Assembly: GCA_963745175.1 (NCBI GenBank)
Contig: CAVUWK010000010.1
Span: 143,748-207,747, forward strand
Length of the DNA: 64,000 nt
Direction of reading: 5' to 3'
Source: Bog-473 sp963745175
Lineage (GTDB): Bacteria > Actinomycetota > Acidimicrobiia > Acidimicrobiales > RAAP-2
Below are positions 44,282 to 54,023 of the stretch, in pieces; position 1 is the stretch's first letter; each line of letters opens with the position of its first letter. A program made the translations under genes and the position numbers. Under the pieces are notes generated by a model. That model was not told the DNA's origin. It searched no databases and was given only the letters and a program-made list of their open reading frames with translations.

Positions 44282-45096
44282 GAGAGCATCCCCGGGTGGA
44301 TGTCGACGTCGGCCACCTTGCGCACGGGCCCGGCCAGGTACGTGGTCGCACCCTTGTCCGCTCCGAGGGTGACCTCGAGGAGCCCGCCCGGGTTGCGCAC
44401 CCGTACTGCGCCCTCGCCGCGCACGGCGACCCAGCTGCGCGCCGCGGCGGCGGCCGCCACGCTTCCCGTCCCGCAGGCGAGGGTCTCGCCGACGCCGCGC
44501 TCCCACACCCGGAAATCGAGGAGCTCGCCCTCGTCGTCCTGCCCGACGGTGATCCACTCGACGTTGATGCCGCCGCCGAAGGCGGCCTGCAGCTTGGGCC
44601 CGAGCTCGGCGATGTCGACCGCCGCGGTATCGGGTCCTAGCAGCACCAGATGTGGGTTGCCGACGTCGACCGTGCGGGCCCGTCGGTCGTCGAACTCCTG
44701 GGGCTGGTCCGGGCCGAGTCGCGCCGGTCCCATGTCCACGCTGGCCCTGGCCCACCCCGGCTCGTCACCGGGCGCGTACTCGACGGTGCGCGTGCCGGCG
44801 GCGGTGGCCACGGTGAAGCTCGGCGGGGACACCAGGCCCGCATCGACGGCCGCCTGGGCCAGGCAGCGGATGCCGTTGCCGCTCATCTCGGCGACGCCGC
44901 CGTCAGCGTTGTGCAGCTCCATGGAGAGGTCACAGCCCTCACGACCGGGTCCGACCCGGATGATGCCGTCGGCCCCGATGCCGCGCCGCCGGTCGGCCAG
45001 CAGGCGCACCTGGGCGACGGAGAATCGGATGGCGTCATCGGGGTCCAAGACGACCAGGAAGTCGTTGCCCGCGCCCTCGTGCTTCGTGGCCTGCAT
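44278..45096 (-). CDS. dapF: Diaminopimelate epimerase
   Basis: A 272-residue cofactor-free racemase that converts LL- to meso-diaminopimelate for lysine and peptidoglycan. Both catalytic cysteines are present: MSGNGIRCLAQAA and ETLACGTGSVAAAAA. ATG 45096 starts the family sequence MQATKHEGAGNDFLVV; earlier codons in the frame are not family-like. It lies 26 bp after miaA and is coupled to hflX. Confidence 0.95.
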   Translation of the reverse strand: MQATKHEGAGNDFLVVLDPDDAIRFSVAQVRLLADRRRGIGADGIIRVGPGREGCDLSMELHNADGGVAEMSGNGIRCLAQAAVDAGLVSPPSFTVATAAGTRTVEYAPGDEPGWARASVDMGPARLGPDQPQEFDDRRARTVDVGNPHLVLLGPDTAAVDIAELGPKLQAAFGGGINVEWITVGQDDEGELLDFRVWERGVGETLACGTGSVAAAAAARSWVAVRGEGAVRVRNPGGLLEVTLGADKGATTYLAGPVRKVADVDIHPGMLS

Positions 45097-45122
45097 CAGA
45101 CCATTCTCGCAGCTGGCCTCGT

Positions 45123-46037
45123 TCAGCCGTGCACGGCCAGGGCACCGTCCAGCAGGGTCTCGGCCTCTTCGGTGCTCCCCGCCCAGGTCACCCGCGGGTC
45201 CCGGCGGAACCACGAGGCCTGGCGCCGGGCGAACTGGCGGGTGCGCCGCACCGCCTCCTCCAGGCAGTCGGCCAGCGGGGCGCCACCCTCCACATGAGCC
45301 AGAACCTCGCGGTAGCCCAGGGCCTGGCGAGCCGTGCGCGAGATGCCGGCGGGGCGCCCGGCCAGTGCCCGCACCTCGTCCACCAGGCCGGCCTCGACCA
45401 TGCGGTCCAAACGGCCTTCGATCCGACGGTCGACCTCATCGGGCGGGAGCGCCAGGCCGACCTGCGCGACCCCCGCGGCCGGATAGGCCTCGAGGCCGGG
45501 GCCGAAGGTGGAGAAGGGTCGGCCCGATCCGATGGTCACCTCGAGCGCCCGGACGACCCGCCGGCGATTGGTCGGCTCCATGCGCGCCGCACCCACGGGA
45601 TCGAAGGCGGCCAGGCGGGCGTGGAGGTCGGCCGGGGTGGCCCGACCGTCGTCGAGCTCCGCCTCGAGGGCGGCGGCCACGTCGGGGTAGCGGCCCGGGA
45701 TGGCGAGGTCGTCGACGACCGCCCGCAGGTAGAGCCCGGTGCCCCCGACGAGCAGCGCGTGGTGCCCGCGACGCTCGATGCCGTCGAGCGCGTCGCGCGC
45801 GGCCGCCTGGAACCGGGTGACGGTGAAGTCCTCCTCGGGATCGACCAGGTCGAGGAGATGGTGGGGCACCGCCGCCCGTGCCTCGGGGCCCGGTTTCGAC
45901 GTCCCGATGTCCATGCCCCGGTAGACGCACATGGAGTCGACCGAGACGATCTCGCAATCGCCCCGCCGGCGGGCGAGACCGAGGGCGGTCTCCGACTTGC
46001 CCGAGGCGGTGACCCCGACGAGTGCGACCGCGGTCAA
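45123..46037 (-). CDS. miaA: tRNA dimethylallyltransferase
   Basis: A 304-residue enzyme that transfers the isopentenyl group to A37 of UNN-reading tRNAs. P-loop LVGVTASGKSETALGLA (6-22), DSMCVYRGMDIGTSKP, the substrate threonine-containing LLVGGTGLYLRAVVDDL, and TNRRRVVRALEVTIGSGRPFS are all present. Its product is the substrate of MiaB, whose gene overlaps its start by 4 bp. Confidence 0.96.
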   Translation of the reverse strand: MTAVALVGVTASGKSETALGLARRRGDCEIVSVDSMCVYRGMDIGTSKPGPEARAAVPHHLLDLVDPEEDFTVTRFQAAARDALDGIERRGHHALLVGGTGLYLRAVVDDLAIPGRYPDVAAALEAELDDGRATPADLHARLAAFDPVGAARMEPTNRRRVVRALEVTIGSGRPFSTFGPGLEAYPAAGVAQVGLALPPDEVDRRIEGRLDRMVEAGLVDEVRALAGRPAGISRTARQALGYREVLAHVEGGAPLADCLEEAVRRTRQFARRQASWFRRDPRVTWAGSTEEAETLLDGALAVHG

Positions 46038-47428
46038 GCGCCGGCCACCGGGATGCGCACACGATGCCGGGGCCGCGCCGTCACCTCCTCGAGGTGGCCC
46101 GAGAGGTGGTGCGGGTGACCGGCGGTCACCGTGACCCGCGCCAGGGAGCCCGGTGCCGGCGTCCCGGCTGACGTCCCCGACGCGAAGTGGACCAGCTTCC
46201 CCTGGCGCGTGCGGCCGTTCAGCATCGACGCGTCACGACGGCTGACGCCCTCCACGAGCACCTCCTCGCAGCGGCCGACCCGGGCCTGGTGCCGGGCCAG
46301 CGCGGAGCGGTCGATGACCGTCTTGAGGCGCTCGAAGCGCTCGCCGACGACATCCGCCGGCACGAAGGCGGACTCCATGGCCGCGGCCCGCGTCCCGGGG
46401 CGCGGGGAGAAGATGAAGGTGAACGCGCTGTCGTAGCCGGCCTCGGCGCACACGGCGAGCGTGTCCTCGAAGTCCTCCGCCGTCTCGCCCGGGAACCCGA
46501 CGATGATGTCGGTCGTCACCGCCAGGTCGTCGATGGCCGCACGCGCCGCGGCCAGCCGCTCCAGGTACCGCCGCGCGGTGTAGCCGCGCCGCATGCCTCG
46601 CAGCACGGCGTCGCTCCCCGACTGGAGTGGCAGGTGCAGCTGCTCGCAGACCTCAGGGGTCTCCGCCATGGCCTCGATCGTCTCTGGCCGCAGGTCCTTG
46701 GGATGCGGGCTGGTGAACCGCACGCGCCCGATGCCCTCCACCGCGCCGACGGCGCGGAGCAGCTCGGCGAACAGGGGACGCCGCTTCGTGATGTCGCGGC
46801 CGTAGGAGTTCACGTTCTGCCCGAGCAGCGTCACCTCGGTCACGCCGCTGCGGGCGAGCAGCCCCACCTCGGCCAGGATCTCGTCGACGGGCCGGCTCAC
46901 CTCCGGGCCGCGCACCGACGGCACGATGCAGAAGGCGCAAGAGTTGTCGCAACCGGTCTGGATGTTGACCCACGCCGCGTACGGCAGGGCACGCACCGCA
47001 CCCGGTCCCAGCAGCGGATTGGTCCCCGACTCGGGTGCCGGTGCGTCGAGGATCTCCATGAGCGGGCCCTCGCTCTCGGCCCGGCGCAGGAGACCGGGGG
47101 CACTGGTCAGGTTGTGGGTGCCGAACACCACGTCGACCCAGCCCACCTTCTCCTGGATGCGTTCGCGGTCCTTCTGGGCCAGGCACCCGCCGACCGCGAT
47201 CTGCAGGCCGGGCTTGGCGTCGACCAGCTCCTTCAGGCGACCCAGCGTCCCGTAGAGCCGCTGGTCCGCGTTCTCCCGGATGCAGCACGTGTTGAGCACC
47301 ACGACATCCGCGTCCTCCATGGTGGCGGCAGGGGCCAGGCCGTCGGCCACCAGCAGCCCGGCGAGCCGCTCGGAGTCGTGCTCGTTCATCTGGCACCCGA
47401 AGGTACGGATGAAATAGGTCCGGGGCAT
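46034..47428 (-). CDS. miaB: tRNA-2-methylthio-N6-dimethylallyladenosine synthase
   Basis: A 464-residue radical SAM methylthiotransferase. The N-terminal UPF0004 domain carries three cluster cysteines (RTFGCQMNEHDSERL, LNTCCIRENA, AVGGCLAQKD), the radical SAM motif is TGCDNSCAFCIVPSVRG (CxxxCxxC), and a C-terminal TRAM domain follows (GRTRQGKLVHFA). ATG 47428 begins the family sequence MPRTYFIRTFGCQMN; the open frame upstream is rejected. It is the first gene of the train miaB-miaA-dapF-hflX-dapC-dapD-dapE. Confidence 0.96.
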   Translation of the reverse strand: MPRTYFIRTFGCQMNEHDSERLAGLLVADGLAPAATMEDADVVVLNTCCIRENADQRLYGTLGRLKELVDAKPGLQIAVGGCLAQKDRERIQEKVGWVDVVFGTHNLTSAPGLLRRAESEGPLMEILDAPAPESGTNPLLGPGAVRALPYAAWVNIQTGCDNSCAFCIVPSVRGPEVSRPVDEILAEVGLLARSGVTEVTLLGQNVNSYGRDITKRRPLFAELLRAVGAVEGIGRVRFTSPHPKDLRPETIEAMAETPEVCEQLHLPLQSGSDAVLRGMRRGYTARRYLERLAAARAAIDDLAVTTDIIVGFPGETAEDFEDTLAVCAEAGYDSAFTFIFSPRPGTRAAAMESAFVPADVVGERFERLKTVIDRSALARHQARVGRCEEVLVEGVSRRDASMLNGRTRQGKLVHFASGTSAGTPAPGSLARVTVTAGHPHHLSGHLEEVTARPRHRVRIPVAGA

Positions 47429-47471
47429 CGGCGGAAGTCTAGGGAACGAGGGGGCGCGTAGATTCTCGGCG

Positions 47472-47963
47472 GTGGACCGACAGGTGACGCAGAGATTCCG
47501 GTGGGCACGACGGGGACTGGTGTTGGCGCCGCTCGTGGTGGCCCTGGCTGGATGCAGCTCGGGGGGCGGGGGCTCGGGTTCGGCCGCATCGCCCAACAGC
47601 TCACTCGAGAGCGCCGACGGCACGGTGCAGTCGGCCATGACGACGTACCTGCACGGCGTCAAAGGCTGCGCCAAGCAGTCGAACCCCGTCGTCTGCCTGG
47701 AAGCTGCCGACCGCAAACTCGGGAACGAGATCCACACCTACGCCAACGTGCTCGCCGTCGGCCACGGGTTCAGCGCGCCGCAGGCCGACCTCAGCGCGAC
47801 CCGGGACGCGGCCCAGACGCTGGCCAACAGCCTGGAGATCCTCGGCGACGCGCAACCGACGCAGGCCAACTACAACCAGGTGCTCAACACGTTCAACGTG
47901 AACGCGGCCATCACCGCGCTGCAGAGCCACGTCACCAAGCTGGCCAACGCGCTCGGCCATTGA
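47472..47963 (+). CDS. Putative lipoprotein
   Basis: A 163-residue exported protein. GTG 47472 leads a basic n-region, a hydrophobic stretch and a lipobox (LVLAPLVVALAGCSSGGG, Cys at about 28). The mature part starts with a Gly/Ser linker, then helices (SADGTVQSAMTTYLHGVKGCAKQ, DRKLGNEIHTYANVLAV, LNTFNVNAAITALQSHVTKLANALG) with two cysteines that may pair. No family is recognised. It is divergent from miaB (43 bp between starts). Confidence 0.75.
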   Translation: MDRQVTQRFRWARRGLVLAPLVVALAGCSSGGGGSGSAASPNSSLESADGTVQSAMTTYLHGVKGCAKQSNPVVCLEAADRKLGNEIHTYANVLAVGHGFSAPQADLSATRDAAQTLANSLEILGDAQPTQANYNQVLNTFNVNAAITALQSHVTKLANALGH

Positions 47964-48015
47964 GGGCCCGCCGGCGACTGCCCGCCGGCGTCAGGGGTCA
48001 GGCCGTCAGGGGTCG

Positions 48016-48882
48016 TCAGAGAGTGACGTCGGCCTCGTCGCCGTAGACCAGTCCGCGCCGGTCGGCCCGCAGTACCACCGCCCGGCCGGGCACGCCCGCC
48101 GCCTCGAGTGCGGCCTGGCCTGCGGAGCGCACCGAGGCCGCCGAGGCCTCCAGCACCAGGCCGATGAGCGTTGGTCCCGCTCCCGACCAGCTGGCCGACC
48201 GGGCGCCCGCGTCGACCAGCGCTCGCAGGAGCGCTGGAGCCTCGGGAAACAACGCGGTGCGGGCCGGCTGATGGATGCGGTCGTCCATCGCCGCGGGCAC
48301 GAGCACAGCCGGGTCGGCCATGCCGGCGAGGAGGAGGCCCATCCGGCCCAGGTTGAACACGGCGTCGTCGCGCGTCAGCGTCTCGGGGAGCACGCCGCGC
48401 GCCTCGGGCGTGGCCAGGTCGCGCTCGGGGATGAGGAGGACGAAGGCCAGATCCTCGCCCAGGGGCAGCGGGGCCGAGACGGCGCGGCCCCCGACCATGG
48501 TGGCGGCGACCAGCCCGCCGAAGACGCTGGCGGCGGCGTTTTCGGGGTGTCCGTCGTAGGCGGCCGCCACGGCGAAGGGATCCTCGGCGCCGGCGGCGGC
48601 GGCGGCGGCGGCCGCGAGCGCGGCGGACGAGCCGAGCCCCCGGGCGACCGGGATCTGCGAGCGAACCGTCACGGCGAAGTGATCGTGCCCCAGCACCTCG
48701 GCGGCCACCCGGGCCGCGAGGTGCGACGCGTCGTCGAAGAGGCCGGCCCCCTCGCCCTCGCTGTGCACGCTGAGAGACGCAGCTTCCTCGACGTCGACGC
48801 TCACGTAGAGGTCCAGCGCCACCGCCAACGTGTCGAAGCCCGGCCCGAGGTTCGCCGACGACGCAGGGGCCCGGGCGCGCAT
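48016..48882 (-). CDS. thrB: Homoserine kinase
   Basis: A 288-residue GHMP kinase that phosphorylates homoserine for threonine synthesis. N-terminal ASSANLGPGFDTLAVAL, the ATP loop PVARGLGSSAALAAAAAAAAG and the C-terminal SWSGAGPTLIGLV motif are all present. It stands apart from thrC and hom, which are not in the window. The alanine-rich run is part of the normal helix after the ATP loop. Confidence 0.92.
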   Translation of the reverse strand: MRARAPASSANLGPGFDTLAVALDLYVSVDVEEAASLSVHSEGEGAGLFDDASHLAARVAAEVLGHDHFAVTVRSQIPVARGLGSSAALAAAAAAAAGAEDPFAVAAAYDGHPENAAASVFGGLVAATMVGGRAVSAPLPLGEDLAFVLLIPERDLATPEARGVLPETLTRDDAVFNLGRMGLLLAGMADPAVLVPAAMDDRIHQPARTALFPEAPALLRALVDAGARSASWSGAGPTLIGLVLEASAASVRSAGQAALEAAGVPGRAVVLRADRRGLVYGDEADVTL

Positions 48883-48906
48883 CGCCTCAGATTAGGCGGT
48901 TGGACC

Positions 48907-50115
48907 TCATCTGCCGCCGGCCGCCCGCTTCGCCACCGGACTCGTCGCCCTCGTCCAGGCCGGCGAGGGGCGCGACGTCATGACCCGCCCCTGCGGGGTG
49001 GTGAAGGTCAGCTCCTCATTGGCGTTGCCGGACATTTTCCAGCCTTTGGAGTGCACCAGGTGATGGTGGTAAAGGCATTCGAGCGCGAGGTTGTCCAGGT
49101 CGGTCCGTCCGCCCGGCTTCCAAGCGACGATGTGGTGCACATTGGTGAAGGTGACGTTGGTGCAGCCGGGGAAGCGGCAATGTCGGTCCCGGCGCATGAT
49201 CTCGCGGCGCTGGGCGTCGGTCGGGGTTCTTCGGGCCCGGCCCTCGTACATGGTGTGGCCGACGTCGTCGTCGACCCCGATGGCGAGGGTGGCGTCACAG
49301 GCGAGCTTTGCACCGTCTCGGCGCTGATCAGGCCGTCGCGCTCGAGCTCACCGGCCAGGTCGCTCGACTCGCCAGCGTCATCGACCAGCGCGTCCAGCGG
49401 GACGTGGGCGACCACGAAGTACGGGCTGGCCGTCGTAGTGCCCTCGCCCCCTGTAGAGCGGATGATCTCGATGAAGGCGTCACAGAGGCGCTGGTCCCAG
49501 GGCGTCTCGCCGTCGGAGGGGACCATCCGGGCCCGGGCCTCCAGGCAGGCCCGGGTGGCGGCGAAGGACTCGGCGGGCAGCTGGACGCTCAGGGTGCGGA
49601 ACGCCTCGTTGAAGCGCAAGAACCGGCGGTCGTGCTCTGTGCGGGCAGAAAGTGGATCGGGAGGAGCCTTGGTGCGGGCCACGTCGGCCAGCTCGCGCAC
49701 GCTGCACGTCTTGGCCTGCTCACAGAGCTCCGCATCTGTCTCGGGGGTGGCCACGTCGGCCACGGCGCGGACCTTGTCCAAGGACAGATCCCCGGCGCAG
49801 AGCGAATCGACCAACTGGGGCATGTCCCAGGCCTTCTCGCCGACCCGGGTCAGCGACCGGGCCGTGGCGGTCGAGATCCCGAAGCGCTCCACCGCCCAGG
49901 ATTCTGTCGACGTCGCCCCGACCTCGCGGTAGGCCTGGCGCCGACTGACCTCACCCAAGTACCGCGACGGCCTCCCCCTGGGCGGCCGCAATCTGGCGGA
50001 AGATCCCATCGAGATGCTCGGTGATCTCCTCGTTCGACTTGGCGGCAGCGACCGAGATCACATCGGCTGCGTGGTCGGGGGCGGGGGCGGGGGCGGGGGC
50101 GGAAATCTCGGCCAT
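48907..50115 (-). pseudogene. DUF222/13E12-type HNH endonuclease, two frameshifts
   Basis: About 400 residues in three frames. The start at ATG 50115 has an AP-repeat and a helix (NEEITEHLDGIFRQIAAAQGEAVAVLG); one extra base at 49953 moves to EVSRRQAYREVGATSTESWAVERFGISTATARSLTRV, the DUF222 domain; one missing base near 49308 moves to the HNH domain RDRHCRFPGCTNVTFTNVHHIVAWKPGGRTDLDNLALECLYHHHLVH. These actinobacterial multicopy genes are often decayed, so here real inactivation is quite likely. Function of the family is unclear; the HNH motif suggests DNA cleavage. Confidence 0.85.
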
Positions 50116-50185
50116 CGGAACATGAACGGTCCCGCGTTGTCCGACTCTGTTCGGACAGTCTCCTCGTTGGCCCGTAGGCCCCCCG

Positions 50186-51532
50186 TCAGAAGATCCGCTG
50201 AAGCAGTGACGGGCGCGGCACGTCCTGCTCGAGCCGGACCGGCACCGCGACCCGCTGCGTGCCGAGGGTGGCGACGACGGTCCCCACCTGTGCACCCCGG
50301 CGGGCCTGATCGCTCAGGTGGCGAACCGGACGGAACACCCGCGTCGCGCTGACGCCGGGCCACGTCAGCATCGACGCCGACGACGTCGTCCGGGCATCGA
50401 CGCTGGTGCCCGCCGCGGTCACGTGCGCCGCGACCTGGTGGCCCGCCACCATGGAGGTGGAGCCGATGAGGGGGCCCAGCGCATCGACGAGCGCCAGCCC
50501 GTGCAGCCCCGCCTGCGCCAGCACCACAGGGCCCTGCTGCCCGGTGACGGCAGCCAGCAGCAGCACCTGCTTGCCGTGCACGGTGCGGACCACGGCGAGC
50601 ACGTCGCACCCGCCGGCCGCGGTGGTGAAGCCCGACTTCACTCCGATGATCCCCTGCAGGCCGAGCAGCGGCGTGTAGGTCGAGATCGTCCCGGCAACGG
50701 GCAGCGTGATGGACGACATCTTCACCATGGAGGCGAACGCGGGATTGGCCATGTCGGGGGCGGCCACCTTGAGCAGGTCCGAGGCGGTCGACTCCGAGGC
50801 CGGATCGACCCCGCTGGCGTCGGCGAAGTGCGAGTGCACCATGCCGAGGCGCGCCGCGTCGGCGTTCATCTTGGCCACGAAGGCCGGGATGCTCTCGGCG
50901 TCCCAGCGGGCGAGGAGGTCCGCGTAGTTGTCGGCCGAGTGCACCATCAAGCCGCCGAGCACCTGCTGCTCGGTGATCTGCTCGTTCAGGGTCACCAGCG
51001 CGTTGGAGTCGTCGTCGACGGTGTCGTTGTCGTAGTCGTTGACGTCGGCCTGGCTGACGGTGATGGTCGGGCCGGGTTGATCGAGCGTGAGCGGGTGGTC
51101 GTGCAGCACCACATACGCCGTCATCAGCTTGGTGAGGCTCGCCACCGGCACCGGCTGCTCGGGCCCCGACGCCACGTCGACGCCGATGGACGGGACGGCG
51201 ACCGCCGCCTGCCCGGTCGTCGGCCACGGGAGTGTGACGGGCTGGACCGGCACGTGCACGGTCGAGGAAAGGACAGGGGTGACCGCCGGCGCCGGATCAG
51301 GGGTCCTCAGCCGCACGCCGACGAACACACCGGCGGCGAGCACGAGGAGGAGGAACGCGAGGAGCAGCGCCCGGCGGCGCCCGCTGCGACGGCGGCGGTG
51401 CGAGTGCACGGAGTGGCGCCCGCGCTCGGGACCTGGTTCGGCCCCGGCCGGGACGTCCGCCGACGGCTCGCGCAGCGAGTCGAGCGTGAACGGCGCCACC
51501 ATGAAGGGGGGCGCCGGAGCCTCCTGGCTCAC
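50186..51532 (-). CDS. D-alanyl-D-alanine carboxypeptidase (S11 family)
   Basis: A 448-residue penicillin-binding protein. A long cytosolic lead is followed by a membrane helix (ALLLAFLLLVLAAGVFVGVRL). Active-site motifs: SxxK in PVASLTKLMTAY, SxN in MVHSADNYADLLARW, and KSG in IIGVKSGFTTAAGG (the usual KTG reads KSG). The GTG at 51532 overlaps the ftsK stop (GTGA) and is preferred; an ATG at 51502 is possible. It trims peptidoglycan side chains outside the membrane. Coupling to ftsK links cell-wall trimming with division. Confidence 0.9.
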   Translation of the reverse strand: MSQEAPAPPFMVAPFTLDSLREPSADVPAGAEPGPERGRHSVHSHRRRRSGRRRALLLAFLLLVLAAGVFVGVRLRTPDPAPAVTPVLSSTVHVPVQPVTLPWPTTGQAAVAVPSIGVDVASGPEQPVPVASLTKLMTAYVVLHDHPLTLDQPGPTITVSQADVNDYDNDTVDDDSNALVTLNEQITEQQVLGGLMVHSADNYADLLARWDAESIPAFVAKMNADAARLGMVHSHFADASGVDPASESTASDLLKVAAPDMANPAFASMVKMSSITLPVAGTISTYTPLLGLQGIIGVKSGFTTAAGGCDVLAVVRTVHGKQVLLLAAVTGQQGPVVLAQAGLHGLALVDALGPLIGSTSMVAGHQVAAHVTAAGTSVDARTTSSASMLTWPGVSATRVFRPVRHLSDQARRGAQVGTVVATLGTQRVAVPVRLEQDVPRPSLLQRIF

Positions 51533-53979
51533 CCCCTGCTCAGTCCGTCGAGCTCTTCGGGGGTCATCAGCACGGCCCGCGCCTTGGAGCCCTCGCTCGG
51601 TCCGACCACACCGGCCTGTTCGAGCAGGTCCATCAGGCGTCCCGCCCTGGCAAAGCCGACACGCAGCTTGCGCTGCAGCATGGAGGTGGACCCGAGCTGG
51701 GAGCGCACCACGAGGTCCCGGGCCTGCCGGAGGAGCTCGTCGTCCTCGTCGTCGACGGTGTCGCCGCCCCACGGCCCGTCGTCGACGCCCTCGATCCCGA
51801 CGATGGCCTCGGCCTGCCCGCCCTGGGACTGCCAGTGGCGCACGACATCGCGCACCTCCTCCTCCGAGACCCAGGGGGCCTGGAGGCGGCGCGGGATGTT
51901 GGAGGAGGCCGTCAGCAGCAGCATGTCGCCCTTGCCTATCAGGCGCTCCGCCCCCGGTTGGTCCAGAATCACCCGGCTGTCGGCCAGGGAGGACACCGAG
52001 AAGGCCATGCGGCTCGGGATGTTGGCCTTGATCACCCCGGTGATCACGTCGACCGAGGGGCGCTGGGTGGCGATCACCAGGTGGATGCCGACGGCGCGGG
52101 CCATCTGGGCGATGCGCACGATGGAGTCCTCGACGTCGCGGGCCGCCACCATCATGAGGTCGTTCAACTCGTCGACGATCACCAGGATGAAGGGAAGGGG
52201 CTGCGGCGGCTCGGGTTCGGGCTCGAGGTCGGCCTCGTCAGGGACGGCGGCGTGGTCCTCGCCGAGGGCCCGGGCCGCGACGTCGCGCATCCGGCGGCGG
52301 TCGGACGGCGCGGCCGGAGCGATGAGCCCCTGCTCGACCAGCTGGTTGTAGCCGGTGATGTCGCGCACGCCGTTCTCGGCCAGCATGTCGTAGCGGCGTT
52401 CCATCTCCTTGACCGCCCAGGCCAGCGCGTTGGCCGCCTTCTTGGGGTCGACGACGACAGGGTTGAGGAGGTGGGGCAGGCCGTCGTACTGGCCCAGCTC
52501 GACGCGCTTGGGGTCGACGAGGATCATCTTGACCTGGTCCGGGGTGTCCCGCATCAGGATCGACGTGATGATGGAGTTCATACAGGACGACTTCCCCGAG
52601 CCGGTCGCACCCGAGATGAGGATGTGCGGCATCTCGGCCAGGTTGGCCAGGACGGCGCGCCCGGCGATGTCGCGGCCCATGGCCACCTCGAGCGGGTGGG
52701 TCGTGGGGGACGGCTTGGCCTCGCTCGCCTCGAGGATGTCGCGCAGCGACACCAGCTGGCGCGTGCGGTTCGGCACCTCGACGCCGATGGCCGACTTGCC
52801 GGGGATGGGCGCCAGGATGCGCACGTCCGGCGACGCCATGGCGTAGGCGATGTCCTTGGACAGGCTGGTGACCCGGGCCACCTTGACCCCGGGCCCGAGC
52901 TCGAGCTCGTAGCGGGTGACGGTGGGGCCGACCCGGCAGCCGACCAGCCTCGTCTCGACGCCGTGGGCTTCGAGGGCCCGCACGAGGTCCTCGCCGAGCG
53001 CGTCGATCTGGCGCTGGTCCTGGCGCATCTTCTTCGACGCCTGCAACAGGGAGAGGCTCGGCAGCACCCACTCCCCCGGGGCCCGCGGGGTCGCGGCCAC
53101 CATGGGCAGCGGAGCCGGCTCGACCGGCGCGGGCGCCGGTTCGGGCAGCGGGATGTCGATGTCGGCGTCCGTCTCGTCGGCGGCACCGAGGTCGTCCTCG
53201 GCGTCGAAGGGAGGCGGAAGGGGCGAGGCCGCCTCGACCGGCGCGCCGGACCCGAGATCGGAGGTGATCACCAACGGCCTGCCGCGCCACAGCGCGCCGG
53301 CGGTGCGACCCGTCGCCGTGGCGGCCGCGACGAGGCCCCGGCCGACCGAGGCCAGTGAGACACCGGTCGCCACCAGGACGGCCACGAGGACCACGGCGAC
53401 GAGGAGGACGGCGGCGCCGGCGGTCCCGAGTCCGGCATGGAGGGGACGGCCGACGCCCGCGCCCAGATAGCCGCCGGCGTCGCGCAGGGCGTGCGAGTCG
53501 GAGAACGGCGGCGCGCCCTTGGCCAGGTCGGCCAGGCCGCAGACGCCGAGCAGGCCGAGCAGCGTCCCGACCGCCAGGCGCCACGGGTCGGCGCCCTCGT
53601 GCTCCTCGTCGGTGTCCTCGTCGCGCCCGGCGCGGTCGAGCAGCAGGGTGACGCCGGCGCCGAAGGCCACGAGGGGCAGCAGGACGCGGGCCCACCCGGC
53701 GAGGAACGCCAGTCCGGTGTCGGCGGCGTGGCCGATCGGGCCGAGCTGCTTGCCCCACAGCGCCAGGGCCAGGAGGACGCCGAGCGTGATCAGGCCGACG
53801 GCCCAGAGGTCCCGGGCCTGGACGCGCCAGAACGGCGGTCTCGACGGCTGGGAGCGCTTGGCCCGTGTTGCCGGCTTCTTGGTGGTTCGGGCGGCCGGGC
53901 GCGTCGCGGCGCCCCCGCGGGTCTTGGTCACCACAGTGGGGCTGAGATTACTGCCTGACCTGGTCCTTTTTGTGGACAC
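51529..53979 (-). CDS. ftsK: DNA translocase FtsK
   Basis: An 816-residue chromosome-dimer and septum DNA pump. A basic tail precedes four membrane segments (for example LWAVGLITLGVLLALALWG and AAVLLVAVVLVAVLVATGVSLA), an acidic Pro-rich linker, and the motor: Walker A LISGATGSGKSSCMN, Walker B FILVIVDELNDLM, and IATQRPSVDVITGVIKANIPSRMAF. The C-terminal gamma domain (STSMLQRKLRVGFARAGRLMDLLEQAGVVGPSEGSKARAVL) reads orientation sequences. Length is normal for actinobacteria. Its start lies 45 bp from the divergent LexA-controlled radical SAM gene, so the LexA box at 53996 might also affect ftsK. Confidence 0.95.
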   Translation of the reverse strand: MSTKRTRSGSNLSPTVVTKTRGGAATRPAARTTKKPATRAKRSQPSRPPFWRVQARDLWAVGLITLGVLLALALWGKQLGPIGHAADTGLAFLAGWARVLLPLVAFGAGVTLLLDRAGRDEDTDEEHEGADPWRLAVGTLLGLLGVCGLADLAKGAPPFSDSHALRDAGGYLGAGVGRPLHAGLGTAGAAVLLVAVVLVAVLVATGVSLASVGRGLVAAATATGRTAGALWRGRPLVITSDLGSGAPVEAASPLPPPFDAEDDLGAADETDADIDIPLPEPAPAPVEPAPLPMVAATPRAPGEWVLPSLSLLQASKKMRQDQRQIDALGEDLVRALEAHGVETRLVGCRVGPTVTRYELELGPGVKVARVTSLSKDIAYAMASPDVRILAPIPGKSAIGVEVPNRTRQLVSLRDILEASEAKPSPTTHPLEVAMGRDIAGRAVLANLAEMPHILISGATGSGKSSCMNSIITSILMRDTPDQVKMILVDPKRVELGQYDGLPHLLNPVVVDPKKAANALAWAVKEMERRYDMLAENGVRDITGYNQLVEQGLIAPAAPSDRRRMRDVAARALGEDHAAVPDEADLEPEPEPPQPLPFILVIVDELNDLMMVAARDVEDSIVRIAQMARAVGIHLVIATQRPSVDVITGVIKANIPSRMAFSVSSLADSRVILDQPGAERLIGKGDMLLLTASSNIPRRLQAPWVSEEEVRDVVRHWQSQGGQAEAIVGIEGVDDGPWGGDTVDDEDDELLRQARDLVVRSQLGSTSMLQRKLRVGFARAGRLMDLLEQAGVVGPSEGSKARAVLMTPEELDGLSRG

Positions 53980-53987
53980 CCGATCCG

Positions 53988-54016
53988 TTGAAAAGCGAAC
54001 ATCTGTTCGCTATCCT
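53988..54016 (+). promoter_or_regulatory. Promoter of radical SAM gene
   Basis: TTGAAA (53988-53993), 17-bp spacer, TATCCT (54011-54016). The start codon at 54024 is where transcription should begin, so the message is probably leaderless. The LexA box fills the spacer. Confidence 0.75.
53996..54009 (+). promoter_or_regulatory. LexA (SOS) box of radical SAM gene
   Basis: CGAACATCTGTTCG, the CGAAC-N4-GTTCG core, located exactly between the -35 and -10 elements. Confidence 0.9.
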
Positions 54017-54023
54017 AGCTCGT

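Noticed and set aside
43469..45820. 783-residue plus-strand open frame
   Set aside because: Runs opposite hflX, dapF and miaA; composition artefact.
50318..52351. 677-residue plus-strand open frame
   Set aside because: Opposite the carboxypeptidase and ftsK genes; no recognisable sequence.
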